DNA of 64,000 bases from Deltaproteobacteria bacterium (GCA_029262335.1 JAJCZQ010000009.1:58539-122538), one strand, 5' to 3'; shown: positions 1 to 10,372, counted from the stretch's first letter. The notes: generated from the sequence alone by a model not told the origin. A program made the numbers and translations.

Positions 1-296
1 TCAATGTAGTACCAAAGGTTCGTACCGTCTGACACAATAGAGTCCTTGGTAGGACTGTAATAGTTCCATCTCATTTTCCCGGGTTTTTTAAACCATACTT
101 CTCCGAATGCCTTTTGAGTTTTCTTTAGTGCTCTTACTTCTGCTTCCTGTACAAAGTCTGCCTGAAAGTCATTTATTCCTTCGTATTTTTTCTGTAGTTT
201 GTCCACAATGAAATCAACCTGTGTTGATTGCTCTGAATATGCAAACTGACCAAATAGTAATAAAAATGTAAATGTTAGTAAAATATAGTTTCTCAA
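1..296 (-). CDS. lolA: Outer-membrane lipoprotein carrier protein LolA, partial (runs off left edge)
   Basis: Minus-strand translation from TTG at 296: MRNYILLTFTFLLLFGQFAYSEQSTQVDFIVDKLQKKYEGINDFQADFVQE...GEVWFKKPGKMRWNYYSP...IVSDGTNLWYYI; LolA-type FQADFxQ and PGKMRWxY motifs; start overlaps ftsK stop. Confidence 0.8.
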   Translation of the reverse strand, partial: MRNYILLTFTFLLLFGQFAYSEQSTQVDFIVDKLQKKYEGINDFQADFVQEAEVRALKKTQKAFGEVWFKKPGKMRWNYYSPTKDSIVSDGTNLWYYI

Positions 297-2548
297 CTGT
301 TGTTCTCCTTTACCTGGTTAATATCAATATATACTTCCCTTGGCCTGCCTGCTGATTCCTGCGGGCCTATTGCGCCTTCCCGCTCCATTGTTTCTACAAT
401 ATTTGCAGCCCTGTTGTAACCTATCTTTAATCTTCTCTGCAGCATTGATATTGATGCGTGCTTGGTTTCAGCAATAATCTTTAATGCAGTATAATACAGT
501 TCGTCCTTATCTTCATCCATTTCTCCGGATTCATCACTTTCTTCAACATACGTAATATGCTCGTTATAATCTGGCCTTCCCTGTGATTTAAGATACTCGG
601 TAATCTGTTCTCTTTCCTCATCAGAGATTAAAGCACCCTGCAGCCTTATTAACGAAGAAGCACCTGGTTTCAGAAAAAGCATATCTCCCTTACCAAGTAG
701 ACTCTCGGCACCGCCTGTATCAAGGATAATCCTCGAGTCTATTTTTGATGAGACATGAAAAGATATTCTTGTAGGAAAATTAGCTTTTAGCAGGCCTGCT
801 ACAATATCTGCTGAAGGCCTTTGTGTGGCAACTATAAGGTGAATACCTGCGGCACGTGCTTTTTGTGACAGCCTTGTAACAGATTCTTTGATTTCACTTG
901 GGGCAACCATCATTAAGTCAGCAAGTTCATCAATAACAATAACAATATATGGGAGCCACCTTTCCCACTTGTCAACGGAATTTTCCAATTCGATGTTTTT
1001 GTTGTGGGTCTCAATGTCTCTTACACCTTCTTCCGAAAGCAGCTTGTACCTGGTTTCCATCTCTGCAACTGCCCATTTTAAAGCAGCAGCGGCTTTAATA
1101 GGTTCAGTAACCACCGGGTGAAGGAGATGCGGAATATCTTCATAAATTGAAAGTTCCAGCATCTTGGGGTCTATCATAATAAATTTGAGTTCATTAGGTG
1201 TTGATTTGTAAATAAGGCTTGTAAGTATTGCGTTCAGCAACACACTTTTACCCGAGCCTGTAGTACCGGCAATCATCAGATGCGGAGCACGCCTCAGGTC
1301 TGTAAAAAGAGGCCTTCCGGCAATATCTTTTCCCAAGGCCAGTGAAAGGGCAGACTGCTTGTCCATAAAATCGGGGTGTTCAATCAGTTCCCTGAGGACC
1401 ACAGTTTCGCGCTGTTCATTAGGTACTTCAATTCCTATTACATCTTTTCCGGGAATAGGTGCAATTATTCTTATACTTAGTGCACTTAATCCCATAGCAA
1501 GGTCATTTTCGAGTGAGGCTATTTTGTTTATTTTTATACCGGGTGCAGGTTTGTACTCAAACATTGTAATAACCGGGCCAGGTCGAATTTCCGTAATTTT
1601 ACCGGACACGCCAAAGTCTTTTAGTTTGTCTTCTATCAAACGTGCTTTTCTATATACGGTTTCCTTGTCTATTTTAATCCCGTTATCTATTTTTGGGTCA
1701 AGCAGATCAACCGGGGGCAGTTTGAAATCTTTCTTAAGCGGCAGGTTTATTACCTTTTTCTCAAGAGCTGTAGGTTCATTAACATTCTCAAACACTATTT
1801 CCGGTGCAAGCGGGTCGATCTCATCTTCAAGGTCCATAACCGGCACCGTAAGTTTTTCCTCAACAATTGCTGGTTCTTTTGTTGTTGTGGTATCAGCTTT
1901 ATGGGCTGTTCTGTTCTTTCTGTATCTGTAGTGATCGGCTAACTGCATTGATTTGGATTTAATAAATTTGTAAGAAGATTTAAAAATGCTGTATGTAATT
2001 TCAGCTCCAAAAATTAACGAATACTTGAGGAACCTGAATACCTGGTTTATTTTTACTTCCGTTATTAGTATTAAACTAAGAAGAAGGACAATTGTTACGA
2101 TAATATAAGACCCGACAGTTCCTGCAAAAAAGTCCCTTGAAAATGAAGATAACACTACACCGATCCATCCGGCAGATGGGTCATATCCCATAAGTCCGCT
2201 TTGAAAGGAAAGTCCTATAAGAGTTGTAAGAGAGAACAGGAATATAAAGCTCGATAATGCTTTTCTGTATAGTTTTAAGCCAAGTTTATTGGTAAACACG
2301 ATATAAGATGTATAAAACATCACTACCGGGATAAAAAACGAAGTTACGCCAAAAGAACTTCCGAGCAGGCCTGAAATAAATACACCGATTTCACCCATGG
2401 TATTTTTAACATCAATTCCTGACTTTGAGCTATAGGAAATAAGGCTGAGGAAGGAGAAAAGGCCAATTGTAAAGAGAATGGCCGCAAGTATCTCATTGGT
2501 TAGTGTGTCTTTTTCTTCCCGGTAAACAGTTTTTTTTCTTCTAGCCAT
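293..2548 (-). CDS. ftsK: DNA translocase FtsK/SpoIIIE
   Basis: N-terminal TM segments, Walker A ([16 protein letters not shown]), C-terminal gamma winged-helix (SISMLQRRLKIGYNRAANIVETMEREGAIGP). Confidence 0.96.
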   Translation of the reverse strand: MARRKKTVYREEKDTLTNEILAAILFTIGLFSFLSLISYSSKSGIDVKNTMGEIGVFISGLLGSSFGVTSFFIPVVMFYTSYIVFTNKLGLKLYRKALSSFIFLFSLTTLIGLSFQSGLMGYDPSAGWIGVVLSSFSRDFFAGTVGSYIIVTIVLLLSLILITEVKINQVFRFLKYSLIFGAEITYSIFKSSYKFIKSKSMQLADHYRYRKNRTAHKADTTTTKEPAIVEEKLTVPVMDLEDEIDPLAPEIVFENVNEPTALEKKVINLPLKKDFKLPPVDLLDPKIDNGIKIDKETVYRKARLIEDKLKDFGVSGKITEIRPGPVITMFEYKPAPGIKINKIASLENDLAMGLSALSIRIIAPIPGKDVIGIEVPNEQRETVVLRELIEHPDFMDKQSALSLALGKDIAGRPLFTDLRRAPHLMIAGTTGSGKSVLLNAILTSLIYKSTPNELKFIMIDPKMLELSIYEDIPHLLHPVVTEPIKAAAALKWAVAEMETRYKLLSEEGVRDIETHNKNIELENSVDKWERWLPYIVIVIDELADLMMVAPSEIKESVTRLSQKARAAGIHLIVATQRPSADIVAGLLKANFPTRISFHVSSKIDSRIILDTGGAESLLGKGDMLFLKPGASSLIRLQGALISDEEREQITEYLKSQGRPDYNEHITYVEESDESGEMDEDKDELYYTALKIIAETKHASISMLQRRLKIGYNRAANIVETMEREGAIGPQESAGRPREVYIDINQVKENNS

Positions 2549-2655
2549 CGTAACGAACTAATTATACAATAAAAAATAGTTAAACTAAAGGTTTAAATAT
2601 TTTTATTAATATACTATAAGAATTACAAAGTTTAAGGGAATTAAATAAGAATTTG

Positions 2656-4095
2656 TCAAAAAGTACCGGCTGCTTTTATAGCAAGCTGGATTGAGTAAAG
2701 AGGGAACAGTCCAAAGAGTAAAGTGCCGATTGATAGTATAACAATCGACATTACTGATATAGGTTTATATGGTTCAAATGTGTGCTGTTCTTTGTGCATA
2801 AAAGCATAAACAAGAACTTTCAGATAGTAATATGCAGATATTACGCTGTTTATTATCCCGATTACGGCCAGCAGGTAGAGCTGTGCTTCAACTGCTGAGA
2901 GAAAAATCCTGTATTTAGCAAAGAACCCGATTGTCGGGGGAATTCCTGCAAGTGAAAACATAAATATTGCAAGGCAAATAGCCGTATACGGCTTTCTTTG
3001 CCAAAGGCCTGATATCTGTTCGTAGTCGTTAAAAGACCTGTTTTCCCTGCCAAGATAACAAAGAATGGCAAATGCACCCATATTCATAAGTGTGTATGCA
3101 TACAGATAATACAGCACGCCCGATAGGGCATTGGGCTCTCCGTTTAGCTGGGCAATTATACCGATAAGTGCATAACCGGCATGGGCTATACTGGAGTATG
3201 CCAGCATTCTTTTAATACTCTTTTGTGTAATTGCAGAAATATTACCAATGGTCATTGTCAGTATTGAAACAACCAGCAGTGCCGTACTGACGCCGTGATG
3301 TGTAATATTTACTCCCTCAAAAAGGACCCTCAGCAGTATTGCAAAACCTGCTGCTTTTACTGCTACAGACATAAATGCAGTAATGGGGGTTGGTGCACCT
3401 TCATAAATATCCGGTACCCACTGATGAAGAGGGGCTGCCCCTATTTTAAAGAGGAACCCTGTCAGAACCATTATTGATCCGCTTACATAAAGGACACTTT
3501 GGTAGTTAAATGCGGAAATAATGTCCTTAAAATAGATGGAGCCTGTTGCCCCGTAAAGAAGTGCTATACCGAACAGCAGTATGGCAGATGAAAATCCGCC
3601 GAGTACAAGGTACTTGATGCCGGATTCTGTTGACTGAATAGATTTCTTATTGAAACCGCTAAGTATGTAAACGGCTATGGACATTATCTCAAATCCGACA
3701 AATAGGGACATGAACTCTTTTGCTGAAGCAATAAACATCATTCCTGATGTCGAAAGCAGTATGAGTGCCAGGTATTCACTGATGTTTTCATTGTCCTCCA
3801 TATAATCTTTGGAAAGGAGAATTGTAAAAAAAGCTCCAATTAGAAATATTGAATTGAAGTAGGCAGAGAATGTATCAAGTGAAAGTGCCCCGGAAAAAGC
3901 AACAGCCGGGTCGGAAAATCGGCATAAATTAAGTACAAACACAAGGCAGACACTAAGAATGGATATAAAATAGTTATATGAACTGATATTATCTTTTTTT
4001 ATTGTCCCGACAAGAATAATAACCAATGAAGTTACTACTAATACGAGTTCCGGGATGATAGATAAAGTACTTGATAATAAACTGCTCAGTTCCAT
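2656..4095 (-). CDS. nuoN: NADH-quinone oxidoreductase subunit N
   Basis: 479-aa polytopic membrane protein; conserved NuoN motifs (FKIGAAPLHQWVPDIYEGAPTPITAFMSVAVKAAGFA). Confidence 0.93.
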   Translation of the reverse strand: MELSSLLSSTLSIIPELVLVVTSLVIILVGTIKKDNISSYNYFISILSVCLVFVLNLCRFSDPAVAFSGALSLDTFSAYFNSIFLIGAFFTILLSKDYMEDNENISEYLALILLSTSGMMFIASAKEFMSLFVGFEIMSIAVYILSGFNKKSIQSTESGIKYLVLGGFSSAILLFGIALLYGATGSIYFKDIISAFNYQSVLYVSGSIMVLTGFLFKIGAAPLHQWVPDIYEGAPTPITAFMSVAVKAAGFAILLRVLFEGVNITHHGVSTALLVVSILTMTIGNISAITQKSIKRMLAYSSIAHAGYALIGIIAQLNGEPNALSGVLYYLYAYTLMNMGAFAILCYLGRENRSFNDYEQISGLWQRKPYTAICLAIFMFSLAGIPPTIGFFAKYRIFLSAVEAQLYLLAVIGIINSVISAYYYLKVLVYAFMHKEQHTFEPYKPISVMSIVILSIGTLLFGLFPLYSIQLAIKAAGTF

Positions 4096-4182
4096 TTGTT
4101 CACCATAATCTTTAGTTGCTGCCGAATAAAATCCTCTAGTATGTTTAAGTCATATTTAAAGTCAAGCATGAAATAATTAATA

Positions 4183-4644
4183 CTAAGATGTTACATCGAA
4201 TTCTCTTTGTTCAAACTGATAATCGTCTTCATTTATATACCAGAGTCTTGCATCATTAAAACTGCCCTGATTGATTGAGAAAATGATATAACCCCAGAAC
4301 GGTGAGGCAATCTGCCTGTCGGTCTCTGATGGTTTAGAAGGGTGGTCGGGATGCGAATGGTATATACCCAATATCTCAAGCCCTTCTGACCTTGCCCATT
4401 CATCTGCTTCCATATAGGACTTTGGATCAAGCTCAAACCTGTCGCGAAGCCTTTCTTTATCAAGTTTGTTTGAATTTTTAAACTCTGTTTCAACAGTGTC
4501 TTCCGCAATGAGGTTCTTACATTCCCTGTATGTTGATATGTTTTCCCCGTTTCCTATCATGACTCCGCACACTTCATAGGGATATCCGGATTCTGCATGC
4601 CTTATCATACCGTCGTAAGCTTCTTTGCTGATTTTTACCACCAT
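4183..4644 (-). CDS. JAMM/M67 family metallopeptidase (Mec-like)
   Basis: JAMM motif GIYHSHPDHPSKPSETD; start overlaps the cysteine synthase stop. Confidence 0.9.
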   Translation of the reverse strand: MVVKISKEAYDGMIRHAESGYPYEVCGVMIGNGENISTYRECKNLIAEDTVETEFKNSNKLDKERLRDRFELDPKSYMEADEWARSEGLEILGIYHSHPDHPSKPSETDRQIASPFWGYIIFSINQGSFNDARLWYINEDDYQFEQREFDVTS

Positions 4645-5549
4645 ATTCCCTCACTTAAATACCTGAAGCCGCTGTCAGGCAGGACGGTAACTATTACTCC
4701 GCTATCAAGGGTTTTTGCTACCTCGTATACAGCCTGAATAGCTGCTCCCCCCGAATGCCCTACAAACAGGCCCTTTTTGTCCATTAGGTATTTCATCATA
4801 TCGTATGATTCTTCTGTGCCAATGCCCATAATTTCATCGGGGAATGATTCCCTGAAAATACCCGGCTGGATAGAAGACGGCATATGCTTAAGCCCCTCAA
4901 GGCCGTGAAGTGATTCTGCCGGCTGCATTGCGATAACTTTTATATTTTTATTAAATTCCTTTAACCTTGCCCCTGTCCCCATAACTGTGCCGCTGGTGCC
5001 CATGCCTGCAATAAAATGAGTAATTTTTTTATCGGTCTGTTCCCAAATCTCCGGGGCAGTCGTATGGTAATGTGCAAGGGGGTTTGAGGGGTTGTTGTAC
5101 TGGTCAGGCATATAGTATTTTTTTGGATTTTCTTTCTTTAATTTGCGTGCCAGTAGTATTGCTCCGTCTGATCCTTCGAGCGGGTCTGAATTTATTACTT
5201 TCGCCCCGTATGCTTCAAGTACTTTTTTTCTTTCAAAGTTTATATTTTCGGGTGTTACCAGCTCTACCTGATACCCAAGGGTCCTGCCGATCATTGCATA
5301 CGCAATTGCAGTATTTCCGGATGATGAATCCATTATTATCTTATCTTTTGTAAGTTCACCTGAATCAATGCCGTCCATAATCATCCTGTATGCGGGCCTG
5401 TCTTTTACAGATCCACCGGGATTAAACCACTCAGCCTTGGCGTACATTTTCACACCCGGGCTGATATCATCGTACATATCGCTAAAGGATATAAGGGGTG
5501 TGTTGCCTATCAATTCAAGCAAGCTTTTAGAATTCCTGGTTTTTGTCAC
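4635..5549 (-). CDS. PLP-dependent cysteine synthase (CysK/CysM family)
   Basis: LLELIGNTPLI, GGSVKDRPAYRMI, SSSGNTAIAYAM, GMGTSGTVMGTG motifs. Confidence 0.93.
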   Translation of the reverse strand: MTKTRNSKSLLELIGNTPLISFSDMYDDISPGVKMYAKAEWFNPGGSVKDRPAYRMIMDGIDSGELTKDKIIMDSSSGNTAIAYAMIGRTLGYQVELVTPENINFERKKVLEAYGAKVINSDPLEGSDGAILLARKLKKENPKKYYMPDQYNNPSNPLAHYHTTAPEIWEQTDKKITHFIAGMGTSGTVMGTGARLKEFNKNIKVIAMQPAESLHGLEGLKHMPSSIQPGIFRESFPDEIMGIGTEESYDMMKYLMDKKGLFVGHSGGAAIQAVYEVAKTLDSGVIVTVLPDSGFRYLSEGIWW

Positions 5550-5576
5550 TTTTTTAGCCGAAATAGAAAAACTGAG

Positions 5577-5828
5577 TCATGAACGCTGAATAAGAACCTT
5601 GTAATATGGTTCCTCTCTATGGATATCAAGTATCTTATGGCCTTCCTGCTCTACGCTTTTTGGCAGGTTGGCAAGAGGTTCACCCTCTCTGAGTGTTACT
5701 TCAAGGACCTGCCCGGTTTCCATTGTCTCAAGCTTGAGCTTGGTTTTGACAAATGTCATTGGACAAATTTCCCTGGTTATATCTATAGATGTATCGGGTT
5801 TTAACTCTGTCATAATATTAATTTCCAC
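5577..5828 (-). CDS. TusA/SirA family sulfur-carrier protein
   Basis: DITREICPMTFVKTKLKLETMETGQVLEV: TusA-type CPM motif and size. Confidence 0.85.
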   Translation of the reverse strand: MEINIMTELKPDTSIDITREICPMTFVKTKLKLETMETGQVLEVTLREGEPLANLPKSVEQEGHKILDIHREEPYYKVLIQRS

Positions 5829-5881
5829 ATTTAAAACTTATGGATTAAGTTACCACAGTAAACAGTTGATAACAAACGTAG

Positions 5882-6580
5882 TTAATTAGATTCAATCCAG
5901 GAAAAAACGGATTCAAAAATGAGTTTTCCGTCGGTGCCGCCGATAATATCTTCACATGACCTTTCGGGATGAGGCATCATACCAATAACATTGCCGGCTT
6001 TGTTGCAGATGCCTGCTATATTATGTACCGAACCGTTTGGATTGTTTAAAGGTTTTGGATCCCCATTTTCATCGCAGTATCTGAACACTACCTGCGAGTC
6101 AGTGATTAATGTCTCAAGGGAGTGGTCTTCAACAAAATAGTTGCCCTCCCCGTGGGCTACCGGTATTTTCAATACTTCACCCGGCTTAATAGAACAGGTG
6201 AAAGGGGTATTGGTGTTTTCAATAGTAAGGTGTGTCCATTTGCAAACAAACTTTAAGGAATTGTTTTTCAGGAATGCTCCTGGCAAAATGCCTGATTCTA
6301 CAAGGATCTGAAATCCGTTGCATATGCCAATTACGGGTTTACCGCTTCCGGCAAATGATTTTACTGATTCCATTACGGGTGAGAACCTGGCGATAGATCC
6401 TGTCCTGAGATAGTCGCCGTAAGAAAAACCGCCGGGAATAACTATGCAGTCAAAACCAGACAGGTCCTGATCTTCGTGCCAGACATATTCACAGTCATAA
6501 GAAAGTATGTTTTTAAGTGCGTTATAGCAGTCGTAGTCGCAGTTGGAACCGGGAAAAACAATTACCCCAAATTTAGGCAT
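5882..6580 (-). CDS. purQ: Phosphoribosylformylglycinamidine synthase subunit PurQ
   Basis: FGVIVFPGSNCDYDC, PVIGICNGFQILVESGILPGA, GMMPHPERS; overlaps purS. Confidence 0.95.
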   Translation of the reverse strand: MPKFGVIVFPGSNCDYDCYNALKNILSYDCEYVWHEDQDLSGFDCIVIPGGFSYGDYLRTGSIARFSPVMESVKSFAGSGKPVIGICNGFQILVESGILPGAFLKNNSLKFVCKWTHLTIENTNTPFTCSIKPGEVLKIPVAHGEGNYFVEDHSLETLITDSQVVFRYCDENGDPKPLNNPNGSVHNIAGICNKAGNVIGMMPHPERSCEDIIGGTDGKLIFESVFSWIESN

Positions 6581-6836
6581 TCTGTTCCTCTGTTATATGT
6601 ATGGAAAAATCTTCTATGACGGTATTGGCAAGTAGTTTGCTGCACATCTCAGTTACCGAACTCCTGACAGTTTCTTCGGATTCACCTTCGATGTTAAGTT
6701 CGATAAGTTTGCCTATACGTGTATTTTTTACATTTTCATATCCGAGGTTATGAAGCGCAGAGGATACGGCTTTGCCCTGTGGGTCAAGTACAAGTGGTTT
6801 TAGTTTTACTTCAACTTTTACAAAATATTTATTCAT
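6573..6836 (-). CDS. purS: Phosphoribosylformylglycinamidine synthase subunit PurS
   Basis: Size, VKLKPLVLDPQGKAVSSALHNLGYENVKNTRIGKLIEL; adjacent purQ. Confidence 0.93.
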   Translation of the reverse strand: MNKYFVKVEVKLKPLVLDPQGKAVSSALHNLGYENVKNTRIGKLIELNIEGESEETVRSSVTEMCSKLLANTVIEDFSIHITEEQNA

Positions 6837-6869
6837 GGATTGCGGTAAAATTCCGGATGTGAAATGATA

Positions 6870-7724
6870 TTACCTGTTTGATTTCAGGATTCCAATTAAC
6901 CTTTCCAGTTCATCGCCGGAATAGTATTCTATCTCGATTTTCCCTTTTTCTGCCTGTCCGTTTATTCTAACTTTTGTTCCAAGGCTTTTTTTAAGGTCTT
7001 CGGCAATTGCCTCGATATACTGTTTGTCACTGGCTTCTGCCGGGTCATTTTCGGTCTTTGTCTTTGGTCCCGGGGCTGGCTTTACAAGTTTTTCGGTCTG
7101 TCTTACGGAAAGACTGCCGGAAATTATTATATCAAGGTATTCATCTATAAGGCCTTCTTCTTCGATAGTAACAAGTGCCCTTGCATGCCCCGCTGTTATT
7201 AATCCATCTATAAGTGCTTCCTTTGCCCTGCTTGTAAGTCTTAAAAGTCTCAGGTGATTAGTTATTGTGGACCTGTTTTTACCAATTTTTTTTGATATTT
7301 CTTCATGGGTAAGGTTGAAATCATCTGCCAGCTTCTGATACGCTTCGGCTTCTTCGATCGGGTTAAGGTCTTCTCTTTGTAAGTTTTCAATTAAAGCAAG
7401 TTCCAGTACCTCATTGTCATCTGCTTCAATAATTACTACAGGTAAATTCTTGATCCCGGCCAGCTGTGAAGCTCGCCATCTCCGTTCACCTGCTATTATC
7501 TCAAAATCACTCCCGGATTTTCTTACGGTAAGCGGCTGAATAACACCTTTTTCTTTAATCGAAGCGGCAAGTTCTTGAATAGCCGAATCTTCAAAGTTTT
7601 TCCTGGGCTGAGCACTATTTGGTTTTATCCTCTCAATCGGAAGCAGGTTGCCGGTGGTAGTCTCCACTTTTTTTTCTGAAGGGATTAACGCGTCAAGGCC
7701 TTTTCCCAGCCTAGATTTTTTCAA
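6870..7724 (-). CDS. parB: Chromosome partitioning protein ParB
   Basis: RLGKGLDALIP start, QPRKNFE, EIIAGERRWRAS, ENLQREDLNPIEEA, HTH GKNRSTITNHLRLLRL. Confidence 0.95.
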   Translation of the reverse strand: MKKSRLGKGLDALIPSEKKVETTTGNLLPIERIKPNSAQPRKNFEDSAIQELAASIKEKGVIQPLTVRKSGSDFEIIAGERRWRASQLAGIKNLPVVIIEADDNEVLELALIENLQREDLNPIEEAEAYQKLADDFNLTHEEISKKIGKNRSTITNHLRLLRLTSRAKEALIDGLITAGHARALVTIEEEGLIDEYLDIIISGSLSVRQTEKLVKPAPGPKTKTENDPAEASDKQYIEAIAEDLKKSLGTKVRINGQAEKGKIEIEYYSGDELERLIGILKSNR

Positions 7725-8509
7725 ATCGAAGGACCTCCGTTATGGGATAATATCTCTTTTGCCAAAGTAAGGTAGTTGTCAGCACCGCTGGATTTTACGT
7801 CATATATAATTAATGGTTTTCCAAAACTCGGTGCTTCTGCAAGCTTTACATTCCTCGTAATTACTGTTTCAAAAACCTTCTCTTCAAAATATCTTTTTAT
7901 TTCATTAGCAACCGAATGGCATATGTTATTTCTTGTGTCAAACATCGTAAGAAGATAACCCTCAACTTCAAGTTCCGGGTTTAGCCTTTGCCTGATAAGA
8001 GAAAGGGTCCTTTGAAGCTGGCCAAGACCTTCAAGAGCATAATACTCACACTGTATTGGAACAAGTACCGAATCTGCTGCTGTCAGTGCATTAACTGTTA
8101 GTATGCTAAGTGATGGGGGGCAGTCTATTAAGATGTAGTCATATTTAGCATTAACACCTGATAATGCATTTTTAAGACGGGTTTCCCTTTCTTCAAGCTG
8201 CAGTAGTTCTATCTCAGCACCGGTAAGGTCACTGTCAGATGGGGAAATATCCAAAAATCCCTTTAATTTTTCTTCATGGACCGGCTTTATTGTTTTATCA
8301 ATTTCTGCTTCGCCTATGAGGGCATGGTAGATATTAAGTTCTTCATTTTCTTTCTCAATGCCAAGCCCGCTTGAGGCATTGCCCTGCGGATCGAAGTCAA
8401 CAACCAGCGTTTTCCTGTTAGCCACTGCAAGTGATGCTGCAAGATTAACAGTTGTTGTGGTTTTGCCTACGCCGCCTTTTTGATTTACAACACAAATTAT
8501 TTTTGCCAT
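7721..8509 (-). CDS. parA: Chromosome partitioning ATPase ParA/Soj
   Basis: Deviant Walker A KGGVGKTTTTVNLAA; overlaps parB. Confidence 0.95.
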   Translation of the reverse strand: MAKIICVVNQKGGVGKTTTTVNLAASLAVANRKTLVVDFDPQGNASSGLGIEKENEELNIYHALIGEAEIDKTIKPVHEEKLKGFLDISPSDSDLTGAEIELLQLEERETRLKNALSGVNAKYDYILIDCPPSLSILTVNALTAADSVLVPIQCEYYALEGLGQLQRTLSLIRQRLNPELEVEGYLLTMFDTRNNICHSVANEIKRYFEEKVFETVITRNVKLAEAPSFGKPLIIYDVKSSGADNYLTLAKEILSHNGGPSI

Positions 8510-8646
8510 TTAGGTTCTTAGAGAATAAACTTGCATTTAAAATGAGTCAATATAATGTTTATAAAAGTTCTATCTGTGTTAATTTATCCTTAAATAACAA
8601 TGATAGAAAGTATCCTTCTTAAACTGTGCGATTTTACTGAATCAAA

Positions 8647-9105
8647 TTGAACAACAGATTAAACACTATAATATCCAGCTTCTTTTTTCTAGGAAATTCA
8701 CCAATAGCCCCCGGGACAGCCGGAACGCTGGGAGCCATACCCCTATATTACCTTATGGTTACTTATCTTGGGGACATCCAGTACATGGTTTGTTTGCTTT
8801 TATTAACCGTGTTGGCGATTAAGGTAAGTACTAACGCAGAGAAAATATATAAGCGCGAAGACCCCGGTGAAGTTGTAATAGATGAAGTTGTGGGTTTTCT
8901 GGTCACTATGGCATTTATCGCGCCTACAATATTAAACGTCGCCCTTGGTTTTTTTCTTTTCAGGGCACTTGATATTTTAAAACCCTTTCCCTGCAGGAGA
9001 CTTGAAAAACTGCACGGGGGTTATGGTATCGTATTGGATGATGTAGCTGCGGGGGTGTGGGCTAATATTCTCCTGGCGGCAATAAATATTATATTAATTA
9101 ATTAA
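8647..9105 (+). CDS. pgpA: Phosphatidylglycerophosphatase A (TTG start)
   Basis: GNSPIAPGTAGTLGAIPLYYL, VVIDEVVGF, GGYGIVLDDVAAG motifs. Confidence 0.9.
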   Translation: MNNRLNTIISSFFFLGNSPIAPGTAGTLGAIPLYYLMVTYLGDIQYMVCLLLLTVLAIKVSTNAEKIYKREDPGEVVIDEVVGFLVTMAFIAPTILNVALGFFLFRALDILKPFPCRRLEKLHGGYGIVLDDVAAGVWANILLAAINIILIN

Positions 9106-9115
9106 TGATGGTATA

Positions 9116-10354
9116 ATGAGAAAGGTCGAATTAATTACTACAGGAAATGAAATCTTGTCCGGACTGACAGTGGATACAAATTTTAGCTGGGCTGCGGATA
9201 AATTTTCCACTAACGGAATCATACCTTCGTATCACGTTTCTGTTAGTGACGATAAGGAAGATATAACTGCAGCATTTTCAACTGCATCGAACAGGTCTGC
9301 CTTTGTTATTGTTACGGGAGGGCTTGGCCCGACTGATGATGACCTTACGGCAGAGACTGCAGCCGAATTCTTTGGTGTTGAATTAAACTATGATGAAAAA
9401 AGTTATTTAGATCTGGAAGAAAAGTTAAGAAGCAGGGGAAGGAATGTCCTCGATGTCCATAAAAAGCAGGCTATGTTCCCATCAGGTTCACAAATCATAA
9501 AGAACAAGACCGGCACTTCAAACGGATTTAAGTTCACATTCCAAGACTGTTCTTTCTATTTTCTCCCGGGAGTCCCAAGGGAGTTTAAGGCAATGATTGA
9601 AGATTTTGTTTTGCCTGATTTAATGCATTCAGCCGGGCCGGATAACTATATATTACAAAAAGTTATTAAAACTATAGGCCTTGGTGAATCTGAAGTTGCA
9701 GTAAAACTTAAAGGCCTGAATATAGATGATGCCGATTTTAGCTACAGGATAAAATATCCTGAGATTCACTTAAAACTTGTGGCCAAAAGCGGTTCATTAG
9801 ATGAAGCCGAAAAGATAATAAATAAACATACAAATAAAATTAACAATTTACTTGATGACTATATTTATACAGATAAAGATGAACCCATTGAGAAAGTAGT
9901 TGCTGAATTACTTGTAGAAAATAAACTGACTATTGCTACTGCCGAATCATGCACTGGAGGACTTCTAGGAAGTCTGCTTACAGATATACCGGGCAGTTCT
10001 GAATATTTTTTACGCGGAGTTATTACATACAGCAACGAATCAAAAACAGAAATACTTGGTGTTGATGAGGATCTGTTTGAAACAGTTGGTGCGGTAAGTG
10101 ATGAGGTAGTGCACCAGATGGCAAGTGGAATAAGGCAGATAAGTTTATCTGATATAGGGGTAGGAATATCCGGTATTGCAGGGCCTGGCGGCGGGACTGA
10201 AGAAAAACCGGTCGGTACTGTATATATTGGTGTCGATTACATGAATCATGTATATTCTTACAGATACAATTTTCATGGAACAAGAAAGGACATAAAACTG
10301 GCATCTGCCATCTATGCCCTGGACAAAGTAAGAAACCTGATAATAAAAAAATAG
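9116..10354 (+). CDS. cinA: CinA: competence/damage-inducible protein, nicotinamide-nucleotide amidohydrolase
   Basis: MoCF-like N-terminus (GNEILSGLTVDTN, GGLGPTDDDLTAE) and C-terminal AESCTGGLLGSLLTDIPGSSEYF. Confidence 0.94.
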   Translation: MRKVELITTGNEILSGLTVDTNFSWAADKFSTNGIIPSYHVSVSDDKEDITAAFSTASNRSAFVIVTGGLGPTDDDLTAETAAEFFGVELNYDEKSYLDLEEKLRSRGRNVLDVHKKQAMFPSGSQIIKNKTGTSNGFKFTFQDCSFYFLPGVPREFKAMIEDFVLPDLMHSAGPDNYILQKVIKTIGLGESEVAVKLKGLNIDDADFSYRIKYPEIHLKLVAKSGSLDEAEKIINKHTNKINNLLDDYIYTDKDEPIEKVVAELLVENKLTIATAESCTGGLLGSLLTDIPGSSEYFLRGVITYSNESKTEILGVDEDLFETVGAVSDEVVHQMASGIRQISLSDIGVGISGIAGPGGGTEEKPVGTVYIGVDYMNHVYSYRYNFHGTRKDIKLASAIYALDKVRNLIIKK

Positions 10355-10372
10355 ATAAATTGAGAGGTAGTC

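Noticed and set aside
1359-1931. 190-aa plus-strand ORF opposite ftsK
   Set aside because: Ser/Ile-rich shadow ORF over the conserved FtsK reading frame.
6870-8646. parS site near parAB
   Set aside because: No TGTTTCACGTGAAACA-like palindrome seen in or around the genes.
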